Of a stretch of 64,000 bases of DNA, positions 59,614 to 64,000 are shown piece after piece. The notes beneath the pieces are model-generated. The model did no database searches. It was not told where the DNA came from and saw only the letters and a program-made list of their open reading frames with translations. The position numbers were made by a program, and so were the translations under genes. How positions within the stretch are numbered: position 1 is the first letter of the stretch; every line of letters begins with the position of its first letter. The stretch is from CAYLXX01 sp964484325 (GTDB lineage Bacteria; Patescibacteriota; Microgenomatia; UBA1406; GWC2-37-13), in contig CAZAEE010000005.1 in NCBI GenBank assembly GCA_964484325.1, positions 10,106 through 74,105 of the forward strand, read 5' to 3'.

Positions 59614-60714
59614 ATGAAAATATTTACTTCTGAAAGCGTTTGTGCGGGTCATCCTGATAAGATTTGTGATCAAATATCTGATTCCATCCTTGATGAAGCA
59701 TTAAAGATAGATCCTTTATCTCGAGTGGCTGTGGAAGCAATGGTTGGTAAAAAGATTTGCGTTATCATGGGCGAGGTCACGACATCAGCAAAACTGAATT
59801 ATGAAAAACTAGCAAGGAAGATGATTAAGAAACTTGGTTATGATAAGAAAGAATATGATTTTTCTGATACATCAAAAATTGAAACATATATTCATGAACA
59901 GTCTCCAGAGATAGCAGAAGGAGTTGATGAAAAAGGAGCAGGCGATCAAGGAATGATGTACGGTTTTGCAAGTAATGAAACAAAACAGCTTATGCCCATG
60001 CCAATTATTATTGCCCATAAATTAGCTGCAAGAATAGACGAAGTTCGTGAAAAATCAGTTTTAAAGTATCTGAGACCAGATGGAAAAACACAAGTATCAA
60101 TTGAGTATGAAAACGGTATTCCTAAAAAAATATCGAGTATCGTGATTGCAGTTCCACATAAAGAAAAAGTTGAGCTTGCACAAGTTAAAAAAGATATTTA
60201 TAAAAAAGTAGTCGTTCCAATTGTTGAAGAATTTAGAATATCGTATAAAAATTTACTCTATATTGTTAATGGAACAGGTGTCTGGCATAAAGGCGGTCCG
60301 GCAAGCGACACTGGTTTGACAGGGAGGAAAATTGTGGTTGATACCTATGGTGGAATGGGACGAATTGGAGGTGGAGCTTTTTCTGGCAAAGATCCAACAA
60401 AAGTGGATAGATCTGGAGCATATGCTGCTCGATATATGGCAAAAAATATAGTTGCGCATGGTCTTGCCAATAAAGCAGAAGTTCGCTTGGCTTATTTTAT
60501 TGGTGCAAAAAAACCTGTTATGCAGGAATTCGAAACTTTTGGTTCTAATAAAGTTTCTGATAAAATTATTAAGGATTATATAGTGAATCTTCTTGATACT
60601 TCAGTCACTGGAATTATTAAAACGCTTAATTTAAGAAAACCAATCTATTTAAAAACTGCAGTTTATGGACACTTCGGAAAGGAAGATTTGCCTTGGGAAA
60701 ATATTAATACTTAA
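59614..60714 (+). CDS. metK: S-adenosylmethionine synthetase
   Basis: MetK makes SAM from methionine and ATP. The protein starts at MKIFTSESVCAGHPDKI (ATG 59614), giving 366 aa; the longer open frame runs through the riboswitch and is not translated. Motifs GHPDKICDQISD, GAGDQGMMYGFA (ATP site), GGPASDTGLTGRKI and GGGAFSGKDPTKVDRS are intact. The gene is controlled by an upstream SAM-I-like riboswitch with a 25-nt gap holding CCAAT/ATTGG. No strong Shine-Dalgarno is present, only GGAA. Confidence 0.96.
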   Translation: MKIFTSESVCAGHPDKICDQISDSILDEALKIDPLSRVAVEAMVGKKICVIMGEVTTSAKLNYEKLARKMIKKLGYDKKEYDFSDTSKIETYIHEQSPEIAEGVDEKGAGDQGMMYGFASNETKQLMPMPIIIAHKLAARIDEVREKSVLKYLRPDGKTQVSIEYENGIPKKISSIVIAVPHKEKVELAQVKKDIYKKVVVPIVEEFRISYKNLLYIVNGTGVWHKGGPASDTGLTGRKIVVDTYGGMGRIGGGAFSGKDPTKVDRSGAYAARYMAKNIVAHGLANKAEVRLAYFIGAKKPVMQEFETFGSNKVSDKIIKDYIVNLLDTSVTGIIKTLNLRKPIYLKTAVYGHFGKEDLPWENINT

Positions 60715-60774
60715 AGTCGTCGTTAATCAATTTATTGAAGAGGTCGAGTCGGCTAGACCAAACTCAGACTTAAC

Positions 60775-61395
60775 TTAAAATCCAAGCTTTTCCTTGACCA
60801 AGATCATCGTTATTTTTCTGCCAGTCATTGGATTCTCTCCCCGAAAAATAAGGATTTTATTGAGCCGAGTACCTACACCATACTTCTGATGCATATTCTC
60901 ATCCTCAAGTGGAACAACATATTCTTTAAGCCGTTTCATGCCTTCATCAAGATTCGCAACAATCTTCTGAGTTCCTGCAATAAGTATAAGATTAGATGAG
61001 GAATAAGCAATATGTGGTAACTGACTCCCGCTATTGGAAGCGACGATAAACTCACCTTCTTCAGTAACAGCATGAACGCTACCTAAGTAATAATCTGCCA
61101 GTAAAGCTTGTTTACGAAGTTTCGCCTGTTTGGCTGGATCTTTTTCAGTAATTATTGTTTCATGCTGATTATCCCAACCATGATCACCTGATTTAAGATG
61201 CTCTATAAAACCGACCTGCTCTAAAGTACGAGACGAACCATTCATGACAGAGACACCTCGTGGTATTAGTTCTAAAACTTTTTCATGCGCTTCCTTGCCA
61301 GTATTAACAACTATGGTACTTATACCATGCTCTTTCAAGGCATCAATTGTTTTTTGAATCGACCCTTGATCAGCTAGTTCATTAAATTTTTTCAT
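60775..61395 (-). CDS. LUD domain protein (LutC/YkgG-like)
   Basis: This 206-aa protein has the LUD fold: GISTIVVNTGKEAHEKVLELIP, GVSVMNGSSRTLEQVG, and ADYYLGSVHAVTEEGEFIVASNSGSQLPHIAYSS near residues 100-135. Family members act in lactate utilisation as LutC, but many are single genes of unknown function. It is divergent from an HxlR regulator, a common pairing. A minus-strand TATAAT (plus 61423-61428) gives a leader of about 20 nt. Confidence 0.85.
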   Translation of the reverse strand: MKKFNELADQGSIQKTIDALKEHGISTIVVNTGKEAHEKVLELIPRGVSVMNGSSRTLEQVGFIEHLKSGDHGWDNQHETIITEKDPAKQAKLRKQALLADYYLGSVHAVTEEGEFIVASNSGSQLPHIAYSSSNLILIAGTQKIVANLDEGMKRLKEYVVPLEDENMHQKYGVGTRLNKILIFRGENPMTGRKITMILVKEKLGF

Positions 61396-61422
61396 ATGTG
61401 TAAATAAATGATCAATACAATT

Positions 61423-61481
61423 ATTATATACCTATTACTTTCATTTGTAAAGTAGTTACAAAAAGTATAGTATGATATAAT
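61423..61481. promoter_or_regulatory. LUD/HxlR divergent control region with HxlR operator
   Basis: The minus-strand -10 TATAAT (plus 61423-61428) serves the LUD gene and the plus-strand TATAAT (61476-61481) serves the HxlR gene, 6 nt before its ATG. Between them TTGTAA-AGTAG-TTACAA (61445-61461) is a perfect inverted repeat. TACTTT/AAAGTA elements extend the symmetry on both sides. This is the expected binding site of the HxlR-type regulator on both promoters. Confidence 0.6.
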
Positions 61482-61487
61482 AATATT

Positions 61488-61793
61488 ATGATAAATGATC
61501 ACAAAAATTGCGGCGTCACTAAAACACTTAAATTAATCGGAAGCAAATGGTCTCTCCATATCCTCCATCAACTCTGTTATGGGAAAAAACGATTTGGGCA
61601 GTTGCAACAAGCACTCGATGGAATTAGTCCACGTACTTTATCTTATAGATTAAAGGAATTGGAACAAGAGGGTCTTGTGAAGAAAAAAGTCTTTCCTGTT
61701 GTTCCTCTTCATGTTGAGTATACATTAACACCTAAAGGACAAGCATTGAAAGACATCTTCAAAAAAATGGAGAGCTGGGGAAATTCAGCTTAA
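61488..61793 (+). CDS. HxlR family transcriptional regulator
   Basis: This 101-aa winged-HTH protein has the family pattern: CGVTKTLKLIGSKWSLHILHQL with a Cys at position 8, KRFGQLQQALDGISPRTLSYRLKELEQEGLVKKK, and VEYTLTPKGQALKDIFKKMESWG. Many HxlR proteins sense electrophiles or aldehydes through the N-terminal Cys. It should autoregulate and control the LUD gene. Leaderless geometry (TATAAT, 6-nt gap) supports the start. Confidence 0.92.
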   Translation: MINDHKNCGVTKTLKLIGSKWSLHILHQLCYGKKRFGQLQQALDGISPRTLSYRLKELEQEGLVKKKVFPVVPLHVEYTLTPKGQALKDIFKKMESWGNSA

Positions 61794-61964
61794 AATATAG
61801 TCCACAGCTTCACCGACTCCTCAATGATATTTATCTCAACCTAAATTCAATTAATCTGAATAGTTATGAAGTTTTGTATCTGAATGATTTTTTGCTCCCC
61901 CGATGACGGTATATTTGCACCGATTATTTCACACTTCCACGACTTAATGCATTATTTTTCATAA

Positions 61965-62025
61965 TATTCCTCTTGTCAATTCGGGCTCCCCGCAATAGAG
62001 GAAATCAGAAACTGCTTTATTGCTT
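61965..62025 (+). pseudogene. Possible C-terminal gene fragment
   Basis: In the 223-bp gap after the HxlR gene a short plus-strand frame without a start encodes QFGLPAIEEIRNCFIA and a stop. It looks like the tail of a degraded coding sequence. It overlaps the end of the SWIM protein gene. A chance frame cannot be excluded. The rest of the gap (61794-61964) shows nothing I can assign. Confidence 0.25.
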
Positions 62026-62328
62026 AACAATACTACATGCTAGAGCTACGCAATGTTTACAAAAAATGTCATGGTCTTTAGGGTTACCACTACAGTGCCA
62101 AGAGAATTGTGAATGCTTTGAATAAAACCAGACATGTCGACGTGCACCTCCACCGCTTATTGAATCTCCTGAAAGTCCACCTACCCAAGCTTCAACTTTA
62201 TCATCTGTATTAGAGATAATTTCGACGCCCTCTCTCGCAAAAATTTTTGTTCCATACTTGAAGTTAGATGGTATGGCCAAATTTTCAATAGAAATATCAT
62301 TTAGTAATTGTTTAACGGTTTTACCCAT
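62017..62328 (-). CDS. Small SWIM-type zinc finger protein
   Basis: This 103-aa protein ends with WHCSGNPKDHDIFCKHCVALAC, which fits the SWIM zinc-finger pattern (CxC/WxC...CxHxxAL). The N-terminal two-thirds is a beta-rich region with VEAWVGGLSGDSISGGGARRHVW. SWIM fingers bind DNA or proteins. A minus-strand TAGAAT (plus 62335-62340) ends 6 nt before the ATG. It is likely an accessory gene, as neighbouring gaps hold gene debris. Confidence 0.8.
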   Translation of the reverse strand: MGKTVKQLLNDISIENLAIPSNFKYGTKIFAREGVEIISNTDDKVEAWVGGLSGDSISGGGARRHVWFYSKHSQFSWHCSGNPKDHDIFCKHCVALACSIVKQ

Positions 62329-62461
62329 AAAAAAATTCTATCAAACTCTAGCTATCACTTCTGGGTATAAAATTACTGAGGCTATTTTTTTTAAGAGTTA
62401 CTCAGCAGCAAGAAGAGATAAAAAAATCCAATTAGACATAAGGTCAATTATATCGCAGTGA

Positions 62462-62572
62462 CAGATCCTTTGCTCCCCGACGTATAAACAGTTCGTACTA
62501 ACGCTCGCCTGGATCGAGGAGTTAAGATTATTATATCAAGAAGACGAAAAGGATGAAAATTCTGATATATAA
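62462..62572 (+). pseudogene. Possible remnant of a coding sequence
   Basis: A 36-codon frame closed by stops, with no start codon, encodes FVLTLAWIEELRLLYQEDEK and a short acidic tail before TAA. The amphipathic, protein-like character suggests the 3' remnant of a decayed gene. Its end overlaps the TATAAT (62568-62573) of the next gene. The remainder of the 62329-62593 gap shows no other feature. Confidence 0.3.
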
Positions 62573-62593
62573 TAAGAGAGGAGATATTTATTT

Positions 62594-62836
62594 ATGTCTG
62601 GAGATAAACTTACAAAGGAATGGGTTCTGAAAAATGGAGAAAAGCTAAAGATTATTTACAGTTACGCTGTCGTTCATAAATATGATACCCGTTCAGAAGA
62701 AGATGTGTTGAAAATTTTAAAGGCAATTGATCCTGAAAATGCGACTCCTGAACAAGCTGCTACTTACTGCAAAATGTTGCAACTATTTAGAAAAGTATTT
62801 AGGGATAAAGTAGAAGAAAATCTGAAGGAAAAGTGA
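62594..62836 (+). CDS. Small hypothetical protein
   Basis: This 80-aa soluble protein has a beta segment (WVLKNGEKLKIIYSYAVVHKY) then helices (SEEDVLKILKAIDPENATPEQAATYCKML). A TATAAT at 62568-62573 gives a short leader of about 14 nt containing GGAGAT. It is followed 2 nt downstream by a convergent XRE-type regulator. The layout recalls a toxin-antitoxin neighbour, but no toxin fold is recognised. Confidence 0.6.
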   Translation: MSGDKLTKEWVLKNGEKLKIIYSYAVVHKYDTRSEEDVLKILKAIDPENATPEQAATYCKMLQLFRKVFRDKVEENLKEK

Positions 62837-62838
62837 AT

Positions 62839-63054
62839 TCACTCCTTTTTAATCGAGAATTTTAGACCAAGCACTTTAAATAATTTTTCTAACTTGCTCC
62901 ATGAAGGATTAACTTCTCCTCGTTCGATCATGGCGTAGTACGTAACCGTCATTCCTGCCTGTTCTGCAACTTCCTCTTGAGTAAGCATATGCTTTTTCCG
63001 GGCTTCCCGTATCTCAGTCACAATTTTTTCATCAAGTTTATCTCTTCTGTCCAT
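62839..63054 (-). CDS. XRE family HTH regulator
   Basis: This 71-aa single-domain HTH protein has LTQEEVAEQAGMTVTYYAMIERGEVNPSWSKLEKLFKVLGL, the Cro/CI-type HTH from residue about 24 on. It has no ligand domain. A minus-strand TATAAA lies about 7 nt before the ATG. It may regulate itself or nearby genes, or act as an antitoxin. Confidence 0.9.
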   Translation of the reverse strand: MDRRDKLDEKIVTEIREARKKHMLTQEEVAEQAGMTVTYYAMIERGEVNPSWSKLEKLFKVLGLKFSIKKE

Positions 63055-63091
63055 AAATATATTTATAGTATATCATTGATTTAACTTTCCT

Positions 63092-63718
63092 TCAGGGAGC
63101 ATTGTAAAAGAACATAAATAAGTAAGAGCTTACCGCTGGGATAATCAGGTTGTCACTACCATATCCTAAAAAAAACTCCATTATAGTTAATGTTATTGGG
63201 ACAATAATTAAGTGTAATCCTAAACTAGGATTAAAAATCGTAGTAATAATAAGTGTAACAAAGAAAAAAGTTAGAGATCCTTCAATGGATTTGCGATTAT
63301 TAAAGAAAACAAGAGGATGTTTCCCGAATTTTTCACCTACATATCCCGCGATTGCATCTGAAAAACCCATCACTAATATTCCGTACTGAAAAGACATAAT
63401 CGCATGTGGAAGAAAAATTACAGCTGAAATAGCCTCTCCAAGCGGTAAAAAAACTTCACCTAATGTTTTTCTATTAACTAAATGTATTGATGAAAAAAGT
63501 GAAAGTTTGCGAGATATAAACATTGATACAGCAAAACCAAGACACACCAAGATTATTAAGTATTTATCTATAAATAGAGGAGAAACAACTGCAATTGATG
63601 CGGCTCCCACATGACTTATCCTTCTTGTCGTACTTGAAGATATTGAGAATTTCCTCTTGACGATCTCGACAGATAAAAGGAATACTGTTGAAATGACTAA
63701 AAAAATAATTAATTTCAT
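63092..63718 (-). CDS. Dolichol/phytol-kinase-like membrane protein
   Basis: This 208-aa protein has about six TM helices. RRISHVGAASIAV, RKTLGEVFLPLG, MGFSDAIAGYVGEKFGKHP and NNRKSIEGSLTFF match the CTP-dependent polyprenol (dolichol, phytol) kinase family. It could phosphorylate polyprenol to make the lipid carrier for GT-C type glycosylation, though diacylglycerol or phytol-like substrates are possible. It starts 6 nt after the GNAT stop on the same strand. Confidence 0.82.
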   Translation of the reverse strand: MKLIIFLVISTVFLLSVEIVKRKFSISSSTTRRISHVGAASIAVVSPLFIDKYLIILVCLGFAVSMFISRKLSLFSSIHLVNRKTLGEVFLPLGEAISAVIFLPHAIMSFQYGILVMGFSDAIAGYVGEKFGKHPLVFFNNRKSIEGSLTFFFVTLIITTIFNPSLGLHLIIVPITLTIMEFFLGYGSDNLIIPAVSSYLFMFFYNAP

Positions 63719-63724
63719 AAATCA

Positions 63725-64000
63725 TCAAATCTTAAATTCAAATGCTGCATAACGCCTAAAAATTACCGTATCGTCTTTTGGAAAATTTTTAATCTTATTC
63801 CCCTCCCTAATTAAGGCATAAATTACTTTCCTAAAACCCTCTTTTTGAGCTTCAAGATGGATTTTATATGCTAGAGCATTCCCCAAACCCAATCCCTGAT
63901 ATTCTGGCAATATACAAATTGTTTTTAGAATCAGAGTATGATCATTTTCAGCACTAGTACCACAATATCCAACTATTTGCTTGTTTCTATAAAGTAAATA
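63725..64000 (-). CDS. Partial GNAT family N-acetyltransferase (C-terminal part)
   Basis: The minus-strand frame is open from the window edge to a stop at 63725 and encodes 91 residues with no start inside. ICILPEYQGLGLGNALAYKI is motif A of GNAT enzymes (QxxGxG), followed by EGFRKVIYALIREGN. It should acetylate a small molecule or protein from acetyl-CoA. The TTG at 63910 is internal and not a start. The N-terminus lies beyond 64000. Confidence 0.8.
   Translation of the reverse strand, partial: YLLYRNKQIVGYCGTSAENDHTLILKTICILPEYQGLGLGNALAYKIHLEAQKEGFRKVIYALIREGNKIKNFPKDDTVIFRRYAAFEFKI

Noticed and set aside
62258..62461. Plus-strand 67-aa frame
   Set aside because: It overlaps the 5' part of the SWIM gene and has no promoter or protein-like features.
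62594..63054. Toxin-antitoxin pair (80-aa protein with XRE protein)
   Set aside because: The genes are convergent rather than co-directional and the 80-aa protein has no recognisable toxin motif.
1..64000. CRISPR arrays, prophage, transposases, rRNA, replication origin
   Set aside because: No direct-repeat arrays, phage structural or transposase motifs, rRNA sequences or DnaA-box clusters were seen.

Overview
The window looks like a chromosome segment of a Candidate Phyla Radiation (Patescibacteria) bacterium, most likely of the Microgenomates type. This is inferred from gene content and style, because there is no rRNA or marker phylogeny here. The DNA is AT-rich and tightly packed with short operons on both strands. 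It carries many one-TM surface proteins with Pro/Ser/Thr-rich linkers, a cellulose-synthase-like GT2, GT-C membrane transferases, a ClpB without its N-domain, DUF2207, DUF192, TMEM175, SNase and SPW proteins, and a tRNA-Pro without encoded CCA. No phage, transposase, CRISPR array or rRNA was seen.

Layout. 0-9 kb: a minus-strand run of gltX, msrA, msrB, a CorC/HlyC-type CBS protein and a radical SAM protein; a phosphoribosyltransferase-like protein; a GldG/GldF/ATPase ABC operon; superoxide dismutase. 9-15 kb: large surface proteins around trmD and yidD. 15-22 kb: clpB behind a CIRCE-like operator, a HIT protein, then class I FBP aldolase, GlpX FBPase, GAPDH and PGK. 22-27 kb: DUF192/DUF2207 pair, AlkA-type glycosylase, acyltransferase, alkyltransferase-like protein, TMEM175-like channel, tRNA-Pro. 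27-33 kb: SNase, cyclophilin, FNR-like reductase with flavodoxin, orphan response regulator, LexA and several microproteins. 33-46 kb: P-type ATPase, ZIP transporter, VKOR, SDR, NUDIX, and a glycan block of GT2, two GT-C paralogues and a GH-like protein. 46-57 kb: VOC/ABM enzymes, a Crp-family regulator with two predicted targets, a complete RND pump with adaptor, cupin and DUF1801 proteins. 57-64 kb: HPF-like protein, sorbosone/glucose dehydrogenase with a stand-alone Rieske protein, a SAM riboswitch with metK, LUD/HxlR pair, SWIM and XRE proteins, a polyprenol-kinase-like protein and a partial GNAT.

How it works together. The strongest global signal is promoter geometry. About 30 transcription units have a TATAAT-like -10 box only 6-9 nt before the start codon, which predicts leaderless mRNAs. 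This rule also fixes many start codons, and several starts below were moved because of it. A small second class (63-aa membrane protein at 30184, secreted protein at 43430, membrane protein at 49265, SPW protein at 50101, cupin at 56259) has a strong GGAGG Shine-Dalgarno and a real leader. Embedded regulatory circuits are: a CIRCE-like operator on clpB; a palindrome in the lexA promoter; a Crp-type regulator with near-consensus TGTGA-N6-TCACA sites exactly 29.5 bp upstream of the -10 boxes of two SD-bearing genes, one of which also overlaps its own promoter; a HxlR operator; and a compact SAM-I-like riboswitch starting at the predicted transcription start of metK. All functional statements rest on reading the sequence and family knowledge; no searches were run.
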